Shown: piece after piece, positions 19,389 through 27,686 of the stretch
How positions within the stretch are numbered: position 1 is the first letter of the stretch
Layout: each line of letters starts with the position of its first letter
Origin: BP-133 sp040756995
GTDB taxonomy: Bacteria; Actinomycetota; Acidimicrobiia; IMCC26256; BP-133
NCBI GenBank assembly: GCA_040756995.1
Contig: JBFLYK010000001.1
Coordinates: 310,001 to 374,000, forward strand
Length of the DNA: 64,000 nt
Reading direction: 5' to 3'
Program-made: the position numbers and the translations under genes
The notes under the pieces: generated by a model
Seen by the model: the letters and a program-made list of their open reading frames with translations, nothing else
The model's database searches: none
What the model was told of the DNA's origin: nothing

Positions 19389-20477
19389 ATGTTTGCCGTC
19401 CGACCGGCCCCGCGCGGCACCACCGCCGGGGCCGATCCGCGCCTCCGGCGCCGTGAGCTGAACGACCGTCGCGTCCCTGCTTCGTTCCTACCGCTCGCCG
19501 CCACCGCATTGATCCTCGTCCCGAGCGTGGCGGCCCGGGCGTCCAACGACCCGTCGTTCGGGCTCCAGTGGGGCCTGGCCCGGATCGGGGCCGAGGCGGC
19601 CTGGAGCCGCACGACCGGGGCCGGCATCCGCATCGGGATCGTGGACACGGGTATCGACCTCAACCATGAGGACCTCGCCGGCAAGATCGTGGCCTCCACC
19701 AGTTGCGTCGGCTCAGGCGGTGACGTCGCCAAGTGTCAGGGAAGCGCCCAGGACGACCAGGGTCATGGGACCCATGTGAGCGGGATCGCCGCCGCCATCA
19801 AAGACAACGGCCGCGGCGTCGCTGGCGTCGCTCCGGACGCCGAGCTCGTGGTGGCCAAAGTGCTCGGCGCCTCGGGCACCGGCCAGGGCGCCGACGTCAT
19901 CGCCGGAATCAAGTGGGTCGTCGACCACGGCGCCAAGGTGGTCAACCTGTCACTCGGCGATCCCGCCCAGGTGATCGGGGCGTTGATCAGCCCGAACCAG
20001 CTGGCCGAAGGCGTCGACTACGCCTGGAGCCGGGGCGCGATCCCGGTGGTGGCCGCCGGGAACTCCAACATGCTCGGGCTCGGTCTGGAGGGGCTGGGCT
20101 TCGGGGAGATGAACGCCATCGTCGTCGGCGCCACCGGCCCCGACGACCGGCCCGCCACCTATTCCACGTCGACCGGGGCGGCCAAGTGGGCCGTGGCGGC
20201 TCCCGGAGGCGCCGGCGTCCCGACCAAGAAGGAAGGCGACATCTACTCGACCTACTGGGCATCGGGACAGCAGAACGCCTACGCCTACCTGGCCGGGACC
20301 TCCATGGCGGCCCCACACGTGAGTGGCGCCCTCGCTCTCCTCCTGGCCCAGGGCTACGACCAGCTCGCCGCCGTGAACCGGCTGCTCGATACCGCCGACG
20401 CCGGCGTGGGCTGCGAGGCCAACAGCACCACGTGCCGCGGTCGCATCAACGTCGACCGGGCGACCGCCCGCCCATGA
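19389..20477 (+). CDS. Secreted subtilisin-like serine protease (S8)
   Basis: A 362-residue protease with an Arg-rich N-terminus and hydrophobic export signal (about 35-52). The mature enzyme starts with the S8 lead-in (FGLQWGLARIGAEAAW). The catalytic triad is D86 in GIVDTGIDL, H126 in GHGTHVSG and S305 in GTSMAAPH, with the oxyanion Asn in VVAAGNSN. There is no I9 propeptide of normal size and no C-terminal anchor, so it is a compact secreted subtilase. Several Cys pairs (STSC, AKC, VGC, TTC) may form disulfides. It follows the proline-rich secreted protein after 11 nt. Confidence 0.92.
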   Translation: MFAVRPAPRGTTAGADPRLRRRELNDRRVPASFLPLAATALILVPSVAARASNDPSFGLQWGLARIGAEAAWSRTTGAGIRIGIVDTGIDLNHEDLAGKIVASTSCVGSGGDVAKCQGSAQDDQGHGTHVSGIAAAIKDNGRGVAGVAPDAELVVAKVLGASGTGQGADVIAGIKWVVDHGAKVVNLSLGDPAQVIGALISPNQLAEGVDYAWSRGAIPVVAAGNSNMLGLGLEGLGFGEMNAIVVGATGPDDRPATYSTSTGAAKWAVAAPGGAGVPTKKEGDIYSTYWASGQQNAYAYLAGTSMAAPHVSGALALLLAQGYDQLAAVNRLLDTADAGVGCEANSTTCRGRINVDRATARP

Positions 20478-20603
20478 CGGCAGCGAGTGCCGTCGACGTC
20501 GATCGGCTCGAGCGGCTCGGCGACGTACGGCCGGTCGGTACCAGGGCGGCGACTCCACACCGACTCGGCCACCGGTTCCTCCGAACCTGACCGACCTGGT
20601 CAG
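20476..20603. terminator. Convergent terminator region
   Basis: Between the convergent subtilase and sigma-factor genes two hairpins are visible: GACGGCA-GCGAG-TGCCGTC at 20476-20494, overlapping the subtilase stop, and CTGACC-GACCT-GGTCAG at 20587-20603, overlapping the sigma stop. Neither has a T-tract. They probably insulate the two transcription units. Confidence 0.4.
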
Positions 20604-21547
20604 CTGGCGGCCAGGGTGTCGTCGAGCTGGCCGCGGCTGGAGGGGTGGCGGAGTTTGGCCAATGCCCGCCGTTCGGCGAGGCGGACGGCTTCCCGGGAGA
20701 TACCCAGATCCTCGGCCACCGCGTTGAGCAGGCGGGGCTCTCCCCGGTCGAGGCCGTAGCGCAAGCGCAGGACCGCCTGCTCCTCCGGTTCGAGCATGGC
20801 CAGTACCTGCGCGACGTCGCCTCGGGCGCCTCCGAACACGGTGTCCTCGAAGGCGGCGGCCGCCGCCGGGTCGGCCAGGAGGTCACCGAGCTCAGTGTCG
20901 GAATCCTCCCGGAGCGGGTCGGTCAGGCTGCGCGGCGGGCCCGCCATCTGCAACAGGTAGCTCACGTCGGCTTCGGGCAGGCCGACCTCGGCGGCCAGTT
21001 CGGACGGCGTCGGTGGCCGGCGCAGCTCGTGTTCCAGCCGAGCCTTGGTCTTCGTGAGGAGGTTGACGGTCTCGCCGGCGTGGACCGGGAGGCGGATCGT
21101 CCGGCCGGTGTTGGCGATCCCCCGGTGGATGGCCTGGCGGATCCACCAGGTGGCGTACGTCGAGAACTTGAAGCCTTTGCGCCAGTCGAACTTCTCGACC
21201 GCGTGGAGCAACCCCAGGTTGCCGTCCTGGATCAGGTCGAGGAGCGGAAGACCCGACGCCTGGTACCGCTTGGCGATCGACACCACCAGCCGGAGGTTGG
21301 CGTTGACGAACTCCCGCCGGGCTGCCTCGCCTTGGCGGACGGCGCTTTCGAGTTCGGCCCGGCTGGTGGCGTCGACGTCGCCGGCTGCCAGTTCGTTGGT
21401 CGCCGCCATGCCGGCTTCGATGCGCTGCGACAGCCGGACCTCGTCGGCCTTGGTCAGCAAGGCATGCCGGCCGATTTCCCGCAAATAGAGATGAACAAGG
21501 TCGTCTGACGACGTGGCGCCAGCCTCTGGTCGACTCCTTGTCGACAT
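20600..21547 (-). CDS. Group 2 sigma-70 factor (SigA/HrdB-like)
   Basis: A 315-residue primary-like sigma factor. Region 1.2 (DLVHLYLREIGRHALLT) is followed by regions 2.1-2.4 (NLRLVVSIAKRY, LLDLIQDGNLGLLHAVEKFD, FSTYATWWIRQAIHR), region 3 (RPPTPSELAAEVGLPEADV) and region 4 (LEPEEQAVLRLRYGL, with the HTH in LGISREAVRLAERRALAKLR). Region 1.1 is absent and the length fits group 2 sigmas used in stationary phase or stress. A GGGAG ribbon lies 6 nt before the ATG. The 261-bp upstream gap, shared with a divergent ORF, holds a possible -10 (TATACA) and a CTTGAG half-site at 21574-21579. Confidence 0.93.
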   Translation of the reverse strand: MSTRSRPEAGATSSDDLVHLYLREIGRHALLTKADEVRLSQRIEAGMAATNELAAGDVDATSRAELESAVRQGEAARREFVNANLRLVVSIAKRYQASGLPLLDLIQDGNLGLLHAVEKFDWRKGFKFSTYATWWIRQAIHRGIANTGRTIRLPVHAGETVNLLTKTKARLEHELRRPPTPSELAAEVGLPEADVSYLLQMAGPPRSLTDPLREDSDTELGDLLADPAAAAAFEDTVFGGARGDVAQVLAMLEPEEQAVLRLRYGLDRGEPRLLNAVAEDLGISREAVRLAERRALAKLRHPSSRGQLDDTLAAS

Positions 21548-21808
21548 GACTGCTCCCGTGACACTGTCAAATGCTCAAGTATTTGTATAGCACTCCGCCG
21601 GACCGGAATATTCCCGTGTGCTGGACGCTGCCGGGGAGGACGGGCCTGACGTGTCCCCGGTTCCATTGAGGCTCTCGCAGCGTGTGAGGTGGCGAAATAG
21701 ACCCGGCAACGGCGTCCGCCGACCGAGTTCGCCCGGCGCAGCCCGGCGTCCCTGGTCGAAGCCGGTGATCGGCTCGCCCGACGGGCCATCGCGTTCGTCC
21801 TCGAGGAC

Positions 21809-22183
21809 GTGGAGCTTCACCGTGCCGTCGGGCTGCTGATCGAAGAAGCGGGCCGGGACCGTGAAGTGCTCCGGATGGCCCAGGACTATCTCAGCTTCGT
21901 CTCCTTCGAGATCCCTAACCGCGTCCAGGTCGCCGCGCTCTTCATGATCGAAGACGCGCTCAACGAGTTGGACCGGGACGAGTCCCGGCTCTCGACGCGT
22001 CTTTCGCGGCTGGTGGGCAGCCTTCGCCGCCGCCTCGGATCACGACGAGGCGGCGGGCGAGGACCGGATGGCCGGCCGACCGCTCCGGCCGTGGTCGGCT
22101 GGCCGGCCAGCCGGCTCGCCTCGTACCGCTATCGCTTGTTGCGTCACGGCTGGCTTCCGGCGGCGGCGCCGACGGCCCGCTGA
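21809..22183 (+). CDS. Hypothetical helical protein, start uncertain
   Basis: 124 residues from a GTG. The N-terminal ~75 (LHRAVGLLIEEAGRDREVLRM, then FVSFEIPNRVQVAALFMIEDALNEL) look genuinely coding. Coding-like sequence with high third-position GC continues about 36 codons upstream (from 21701, just after an in-frame TAG) but contains no ATG, GTG or TTG. The gene may be 5'-truncated, start with a rare codon, or carry a frameshift. The last ~45 residues are low-complexity and overlap the 3' end of the convergent sigma gene by 40 bp. No family recognised. Confidence 0.45.
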   Translation: MELHRAVGLLIEEAGRDREVLRMAQDYLSFVSFEIPNRVQVAALFMIEDALNELDRDESRLSTRLSRLVGSLRRRLGSRRGGGRGPDGRPTAPAVVGWPASRLASYRYRLLRHGWLPAAAPTAR

Positions 22184-22986
22184 CGCGTTCGCCGGTTCGG
22201 GCCCGGCGGCATGGCGGGGCCGTCGGCGAGGCGGGGGCGGAGCCGGCGCAGCGTGCGGGCCAGGACCCGTGAGACGTACATCTGGCTTCGCCCGACTCGG
22301 GCACCGATCTCCGATTGGCTCAGTCCTTCTTCGAACCGCAGCCGGAGGATGCGGCGCTCCTGTACGGTCAGCGAGCCGAGCACTGTCCGGTACAACAACT
22401 GGTTCTCGACTCGTCCGAATCCGGCATCGGCCTGTCCGACGTCCATGGGGAGATCGTCGTCGACGGGCTGATCCAGTGAGACGGGGGAGGAACGGATGAC
22501 GTCGATGGCCTCGAGAACGTCGTCTTCTCCGAGTCCGGCGCGACCGGCGATCTCGGTGAGCGTGGGGGAGCGTCCGAGTTCGTGCGTCAGGTCGTCGATG
22601 GTTCGGATGACGAGCAGGTAGCTTTCCTGCACCCGGCGGGGCGGACGGATGGGCCAGGTGCGATCCCGAAGATGGCGCTTGAGCTCCCCGCGAATCGTCG
22701 TGGTGGCGAACGGGACGAACGGCCGCTCCCGCTGGGGATCGAATCGGTCGACGGCGTGGATGAGCGCCAGGCGGGCGACCTGGATGAGGTCGTCGGCCGT
22801 TTCCCGCCGTGTGGTGAACGTTCGTCCCAGCCGGACGGCCAGCGGGTCGTAGTGGATGATGAGCTCGGTCCGCAGCCGCGCATCGCCGGTCAGCCGGTAG
22901 CACCGATGGAGCCGGTCGAGCTCCTCGTCGGTCCGCTGCACCGCGGCTGCGAACGGAGGCGATGCGATGCCGGCAGGAGCTGTCAT
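22144..22986 (-). CDS. SigB/SigF-type alternative sigma factor
   Basis: A 280-residue sigma of the SigF/SigB/SigG family. Region 2 reads DDLIQVARLALIHAVDRFDPQRERPFVPFA with the family's TIRGELKRHLRDRTWPIRPPRR. Region 3 follows, then region 4 (LTVQERRILRLRFEEGLSQSEIG, HTH RVGRSQMYVSRVLARTLRRLR). Such sigmas control general stress or sporulation and are usually held by a RsbW-type anti-sigma encoded next door; none is seen here. Its ATG overlaps the stop of the glycosyltransferase gene (ATGA), with AGGAGG 4 nt upstream, so the two are translated together. The SpoIIE-type phosphatase at 16401 is a possible upstream partner. Confidence 0.92.
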   Translation of the reverse strand: MTAPAGIASPPFAAAVQRTDEELDRLHRCYRLTGDARLRTELIIHYDPLAVRLGRTFTTRRETADDLIQVARLALIHAVDRFDPQRERPFVPFATTTIRGELKRHLRDRTWPIRPPRRVQESYLLVIRTIDDLTHELGRSPTLTEIAGRAGLGEDDVLEAIDVIRSSPVSLDQPVDDDLPMDVGQADAGFGRVENQLLYRTVLGSLTVQERRILRLRFEEGLSQSEIGARVGRSQMYVSRVLARTLRRLRPRLADGPAMPPGPNRRTRQRAVGAAAGSQP

Positions 22987-24140
22987 GATGCCTCCTGATC
23001 TCGCTCCTGCGCGCCGGGGACGCCGGCCGTGGCCAGTGGCCGCACGCCGTTGCCCCGCCCGTTGCCGTTCTGAGTCGTCTCCAAGGCGAGACGGGCCTTG
23101 GACGCTGCAGTCGCGGTGTCGCCCTCCAGCACCCGGCGATACAAGCGCAGGTGGGCGTCGACCATGGCGGCGGCGGAGAAGCGAGCCTCGACCGCCGCCC
23201 GGCAGGCCCGTCGATCGAGGTCGCCCACCCGGCGGACGGCGGCGACCATCGCCTGCTCGTTGGCGCAGAGGAAGCCGGTCCGGCAGTGATCGACGATCTC
23301 CGGAGCGGCCCCCTCCGGGAAGGCGACGACCGGAGTGCCACAGGCGAGGGCTTCGATCATGACCAACCCGAACGGCTCGGGCCAGCGGATGGGATTGACG
23401 AGCGCCACCGCATCGCACAGCAGCGCCACCTTTTCGATGTGGCCGATCTCACCGACGTACTCGATCCCTCCGCCGAGGAGCGGCCGGACCTGGGCGTCGA
23501 AGTAGCTCTGCTCATGGGGTTCCCGGCACTTGGCGGCGATGCGCAGCGGCATCCCGGCCGCCCGGGCGACCTGGATGGCGCGATGAACGCCTTTGTCGGG
23601 GGTCATCCGCCCGAGGAAGGCGAGGTAGCCGCCCGTACCGCCACCGACGGGGAAGCGGTTCGGGTCGATACCGTGGTGGATGACGGCGGCGACGGGTACC
23701 CGCCTGGCGTTGGCCACCGCCGCCTGGTGATGGGAGATGGCCACGATCGCCGCATCGTTCGCCATCGCCCGGTAGATCGGGGTGAGCTCGTCGCCAAAGG
23801 GACCGTGATTGGTCGTCACCACCGGCACCTCGGGCGGCCGATGCCGATAGAGCGGCCCCGCCAGGGTGTGGTCATGCAGGACGTCGCAGTCCCGGAGCGC
23901 CTCGTAGGCGGCGATGACATGGCGGAGCTCGTCGACTCCGGCGCCGACGCCGAACCCCACCGCCGGCTGCGGCCCCGTCCGCCGTGGCACCGGGCAGGTG
24001 CTGTCGCGGCTGGCGAAGAGTACGACGTCCACACCGGCGCCGTGTAGGCCCCGAGCCAGGGTGTCGATCACCATCTCCGTGCCCCCGTAAGCCGGGGGCG
24101 GCACCGCCACCCAAGGCGGCGCGATCATTCCGATCTTCAC
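22983..24140 (-). CDS. Glycosyltransferase family 4
   Basis: A 385-residue GT-B enzyme. The N-terminal acceptor domain begins MKIGMIAPPWVAVPPPAYGG, with the glycine loop YGGTE typical of GT4. The C-terminal donor domain has FLGRMTPDKGVHRAI and the EPFGLVMIEALACGTPVV motif containing the conserved EX7E glutamates. It probably transfers a nucleotide-activated sugar to a small molecule or wall component; the acceptor cannot be told. A Gly/Asn-rich linker (NGNGRGNGV) near the C-terminus precedes the overlap with the sigma gene. GAGAGGAG precedes the start. Confidence 0.9.
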   Translation of the reverse strand: MKIGMIAPPWVAVPPPAYGGTEMVIDTLARGLHGAGVDVVLFASRDSTCPVPRRTGPQPAVGFGVGAGVDELRHVIAAYEALRDCDVLHDHTLAGPLYRHRPPEVPVVTTNHGPFGDELTPIYRAMANDAAIVAISHHQAAVANARRVPVAAVIHHGIDPNRFPVGGGTGGYLAFLGRMTPDKGVHRAIQVARAAGMPLRIAAKCREPHEQSYFDAQVRPLLGGGIEYVGEIGHIEKVALLCDAVALVNPIRWPEPFGLVMIEALACGTPVVAFPEGAAPEIVDHCRTGFLCANEQAMVAAVRRVGDLDRRACRAAVEARFSAAAMVDAHLRLYRRVLEGDTATAASKARLALETTQNGNGRGNGVRPLATAGVPGAQERDQEAS

Positions 24141-24185
24141 TTCACTCCTCTCGTTGGCCGCCGCGGGGCGGCGACGACGTGGACG

Positions 24186-24413
24186 TCACCGCCTCGCTCG
24201 CCGGAGCCGCCGCCGGTCGAGCAGCGAAAGCTCCTGCCCGTTGTCGAACCGCACGCGGTAGCGGATCCAGGACAGCCCGTACGTCTCGATGACAACGCCC
24301 GGCGTCCCCGCCGGGACACCGGGAAGGTCCTCGGCGGCCTCGACCCGCTCGCCTTCCCACAACATGTCCCAGGGTCCTTGGCGCGGAGCATCACGGTTCG
24401 ACACCACGGTCAT
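24186..24413 (-). CDS. Small SH3-like beta-barrel protein
   Basis: A 75-residue protein. The core EGERVEAAEDLPGVPAGTPG, then VVIETYGLSWIRYRVRFDNGQELSLLDRRRLR, resembles short actinobacterial proteins with an SH3-like barrel. An ATG at 24365 would give a 59-residue version; neither start has a strong ribosome-binding site. It is on the same strand as the glycosyltransferase and sigma genes, 45 nt upstream. Unknown function. Confidence 0.6.
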   Translation of the reverse strand: MTVVSNRDAPRQGPWDMLWEGERVEAAEDLPGVPAGTPGVVIETYGLSWIRYRVRFDNGQELSLLDRRRLRRARR

Positions 24414-24932
24414 CGCCCGACTGCTCCGCCGTCGCCGAGCGTGCTGAGTGCCGATGACGACGCCCGGCGGCGCCGACCCCCGTTTGCGCTGAACATGTCC
24501 TGCACGACCCCGTCTCCTCGGTCTTCGTCGTCCGAACGCCAAGGGCCGGGGCTGGGGCCAGGCAACCTGTCGCCGCTGTCGAGGTCCGGGACAGCGACTG
24601 AGCCGCCGGAAATGTAGCCGCCGAGGATCCGGACCGGCCAGCCAGGCAGCAGGAAAACCGGCCATCCGCATCGCTTTTCGCGCCGGCCTTTACCCGCAAA
24701 CGACGACCGGTCTTTTCGTGGCCTAGACCAGGAAGAATCTTCAGCCTTAGTGGGAATAAACCTGCGTGCAACGTTGTCAACTTTTACGGAGTCGAGGGCT
24801 CGGGTGAAGCCCGACGCCACCCGACCCTCAACGGTCCGATCCGGCGGCGGCTCGCGGTCCGCGGTCCGGATCGGGCTTGCCAGAGGACACGTTCAGGAAC
24901 TCACAACGAGGAATAAGCAGAAGGAGGAGACC
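24414..24932. other. 519-bp divergent intergenic region
   Basis: I see no convincing gene between the SH3-like gene (minus) and the membrane coiled-coil gene (plus). It is less GC-rich toward its right half. It holds the GGGAATAAA...GTTGTCAA box at 24751-24780 and, at the far right, the AAGGAGG ribosome-binding site for the gene at 24933. Confidence 0.6.
24751..24780 (+). promoter_or_regulatory. Stress box shared with the hsp20 promoter
   Basis: TGGGAATAAA (24751-24760), CC, ten unrelated bases, then GTTGTCAA (24773-24780). The minus strand upstream of hsp20 has the same two halves (plus 1322-1352) with one extra base between them. The spacing from GGGAAT to GTTG is 15 bp here and 16 bp there. 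GGAAT...GTT resembles SigR/SigH-type promoters, which usually have about 18 bp. In both places it points toward a proteostasis gene. Read on the opposite strand it gives TTGACA...TATTCC. Confidence 0.5.
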
Positions 24933-25673
24933 ATGGCAATTGCAGCCCTCGTGATTGCCATCATCAGTCTGGTGTTGGCCGGGGTTGCCTACTGGCGGTC
25001 GGGCGGTCAACGAGACGTCCAGCGCCTCGACAGCCAACTCCAGCGACAGCTCGACGCGTTGCAGGTGAAGCAGGCCGAGCTGGTCGACCATGCGGCCCAG
25101 TCGCTGGCCGCCGCCTACGAGCGCAGCCGCCGGCGGCTCCAGCACGTGCGGGGTCGGCTCCACGACCTGCAGGTCGCCGCCGAGGAAGGCCTCGAAGCGC
25201 AGCGGCGCCGCGCCGCCGAGCACCTCGAAGCGCTCAGTCAGCGCCTCGAGCACAGCGCCGCGGCGGCCAAGGAAGCGACCCTCTCCGCTGCTCGCCAAGC
25301 CGAAGCCGGCGTGGCCCGGCGGGTACACCGGGTCCACGCCCGGGTGCTGATCCTGGAGGTCAAAGGCAAGGCGACGCTGGCACGGCGCGCCGCGTCGGCT
25401 GACGAATACGACCGGGCCGACACCCGCCTGACGGAAGCGATGGAGCTCCTCGGCGAAGTCCGCACCGTCCTGCGCGACGACGACGCCTATGACCCGCAGC
25501 TCGACAGCCTGAAAGCGGCTCTCCGTGAGGCGGTGCGGGCCGTGCGGACCCGGGCCGAGGACACTCGCCGCCGGATCGAGCACGTCCTGACCGACGCCGA
25601 CGAGGTCATCGCCCGGCTGGAGTCCGACGAGCTCGGCGCCGCCGAGTCGACCAAGGAGCTGAGCCGGACATGA
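24933..25673 (+). CDS. Membrane-anchored coiled-coil protein coupled to ftsH
   Basis: A 246-residue protein with one N-terminal transmembrane helix (AALVIAIISLVLAGVAYW, about 4-21). A long, highly charged, helical region follows (about 28-235), rich in Arg, Glu, Ala and Gln and with heptad-like spacing. AAGGAGG lies 5 nt before ATG 24933. Its stop overlaps the ftsH start by 4 nt (ATGA), so it is translated with ftsH and may be a membrane partner or adaptor of that protease. It is distantly reminiscent of the two soluble coiled-coil proteins of this region, but I cannot align them confidently. No family recognised. Confidence 0.78.
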   Translation: MAIAALVIAIISLVLAGVAYWRSGGQRDVQRLDSQLQRQLDALQVKQAELVDHAAQSLAAAYERSRRRLQHVRGRLHDLQVAAEEGLEAQRRRAAEHLEALSQRLEHSAAAAKEATLSAARQAEAGVARRVHRVHARVLILEVKGKATLARRAASADEYDRADTRLTEAMELLGEVRTVLRDDDAYDPQLDSLKAALREAVRAVRTRAEDTRRRIEHVLTDADEVIARLESDELGAAESTKELSRT

Positions 25674-27622
25674 TCGGCATCCATCGCACGACCCGGATTG
25701 CTTCGGGCCCGCCCGGCGACAAGCCGACAGGGTCGGCGCCGCCGCCCCCGCCGCCGTGGCGGGCCTGGCTTCTTCCGCTCGGTCTCGCCCTGACCGCCAT
25801 GCTGCTCTTCCAGCCGCCCGTGCCCGGTCGGGCTCCGGCGACGGAGCTGGCCTACACCGACTTCTTGGCCCGGGTCGATGCCGGTCAGGTGCGGGCGGTG
25901 GAGATCGACGAACGGGGCAACATCACCGGGCAGCTCCAGGACGGGAACCGCTTCGCCACCAAGGTTCCCGTTGCCCTCGGCGGCGAGCGGATCCTCGAAC
26001 GGCTCGAAGGCAAGGGCGTCCGCATCGACGCCGTCTCCCACCAGCAGTCCTGGGGAGAAATCCTGTTGTCGTTCCTGCTCGCCATCGCCCCCTTCGGGCT
26101 GCTGCTCTTGCTGTACCTGCACCTCGGCCGCCGGGCTGAGGGCCAGTTCGCTGGGGCGTTCGGCATCGGCCGGTCCCGGGCCAAAGTCTTCGACAGCGAA
26201 CGGCCCAACGTCCGCTTCGCCGATGTCGCCGGCTACGAGGGCGTCAAGCGGGAGGTCTCCGAGATCGTCGACTTCCTCCGCCAGCCCGACCGCTACCGGC
26301 GAGCCGGGGCGGTCGCGCCCCGCGGCGTCCTCATGGCCGGCCCGCCCGGCACCGGCAAGACGCTGCTCGCCCGGGCCGTCGCCGGCGAGGCCGAGGTGCC
26401 GTTCCTGTCGGTGACCGGCTCGAGCTTCGTGGAGATGTTCGTCGGTGTCGGCGCCGCCCGGGTGCGGGACCTCTTCGCCGAAGCCCGCAAGCGGGCGCCG
26501 GCCATCATCTTCATCGACGAGATCGACGCCATCGGCCAGCGTCGCGGCGGTGGCGCCGTGATCTCCCACGATGAACGGGAGCAGACCCTCAACCAGCTGC
26601 TGGCCGAGATGGACGGCTTCGATCCCGCCGAAGGGATCGTCGTGCTGGCCGCCACCAACCGGCCCGAGGTCCTCGACCCCGCCCTCGTCCGCCCGGGCCG
26701 CTTCGACCGCCAGGTCACAGTTCCTCTTCCCAACCAGGCCGAGCGTCGAGCCATCCTCCAGGTGCACTGCCGAGGCAAGCAGCTCAGCCCGGAGGTCGAT
26801 CTCGACATCGTCGCCCGGGGGACGCCCGGTTTCAGCGGCGCGGACCTGGCGAACCTCGTCAACGAGGCGGCCATCTACGCCGCCCGCGCCGGGCGAGAGA
26901 TCCTCACCCCGCAGGACTTCGCCGACGCCCGGGACCGCATCATCCTCGGCCGGAGGGAAGGCTCCAACGTCCTGCTGCCCGACGAGAAGCGGGCCGTCGC
27001 CGTTCACGAAGCGGGCCACGCTCTCGTCGCCGCCCTGTGCCCCAACGCTGACCCGGTGGCCAAGGTCACCATCCTTCCCGCCGGGATGGCTTTGGGTGTC
27101 ACCGAGCAGCTCCCAGTCGACGAGCGGCACCTCTACCAGGAGCGGTACCTGCACGACTCCCTCGCCGTCCGCCTCGGCGGCCGGGCCGCCGAACTCGTGG
27201 TCTTCGGCGAAGGCTCCACCGGCGCCGCCAACGACCTGGCCACCGCCACCGAACTCGCCACGAAGATGGTGCGCGAATACGGGCTCTCCCGCGAGCTCGG
27301 CCCAGTCGGCTATCCCTCCGGCGGGCCGATGTTCCTCCCCGGCGGCCAGGAGTTCCACTCCCGACCGTACGCCGAAGCGACCCAGCGGGTGGTCGACGCC
27401 GAAGTCGCCCGTCTCCTTCGGGAAGCCGAGCAACGAGCCGTCGACCTGCTCACCACCCACCAAGGCGAGCTGGAGAAGCTGACGGAGCTGCTCCTCGAGC
27501 ACGAAACCATCGACGGCGAGACCGTCTACCGCCTCGTCGGCCGGCCCGCTCCGCAAACCCCCAGCCTCCGCCCGGCCGGCGCCAACGGACGAGAACGGCA
27601 CTCTGCTAACGGACAGATGTAA
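25670..27622 (+). CDS. ftsH: ATP-dependent zinc metalloprotease FtsH
   Basis: A 650-residue membrane AAA protease. A Pro-rich N-terminus, TM1 (about 31-48), a periplasmic-side FtsH_ext domain (about 60-120; LAYTDFLARVDAGQVRAVEI) and TM2 (about 127-150) come first. The AAA module has Walker A GPPGTGKT near 224, Walker B IFIDEIDAIG and SRH TNRPEVLDPALVRPGRFDR. The M41 peptidase has zinc ligands H446 and H450 in HEAGH. The pore motif is conventional (FVEMFVGVGAARVRD). The C-terminal tail is short. It degrades misfolded membrane and short-lived soluble proteins. It may be an island copy in addition to a housekeeping FtsH elsewhere. Confidence 0.95.
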   Translation: MIGIHRTTRIASGPPGDKPTGSAPPPPPPWRAWLLPLGLALTAMLLFQPPVPGRAPATELAYTDFLARVDAGQVRAVEIDERGNITGQLQDGNRFATKVPVALGGERILERLEGKGVRIDAVSHQQSWGEILLSFLLAIAPFGLLLLLYLHLGRRAEGQFAGAFGIGRSRAKVFDSERPNVRFADVAGYEGVKREVSEIVDFLRQPDRYRRAGAVAPRGVLMAGPPGTGKTLLARAVAGEAEVPFLSVTGSSFVEMFVGVGAARVRDLFAEARKRAPAIIFIDEIDAIGQRRGGGAVISHDEREQTLNQLLAEMDGFDPAEGIVVLAATNRPEVLDPALVRPGRFDRQVTVPLPNQAERRAILQVHCRGKQLSPEVDLDIVARGTPGFSGADLANLVNEAAIYAARAGREILTPQDFADARDRIILGRREGSNVLLPDEKRAVAVHEAGHALVAALCPNADPVAKVTILPAGMALGVTEQLPVDERHLYQERYLHDSLAVRLGGRAAELVVFGEGSTGAANDLATATELATKMVREYGLSRELGPVGYPSGGPMFLPGGQEFHSRPYAEATQRVVDAEVARLLREAEQRAVDLLTTHQGELEKLTELLLEHETIDGETVYRLVGRPAPQTPSLRPAGANGRERHSANGQM

Positions 27623-27686
27623 CGATTTTCACCGCCGGCGACGAGCCTTGCAGCCGCGCGACCCGTACACGGCGAATCGGCCTCCG

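Noticed and set aside
21574..21579. CTTGAG half-site upstream of the group-2 sigma gene as a HAIR element
   Set aside because: No partner half-site at N7 spacing; kept only as a note.
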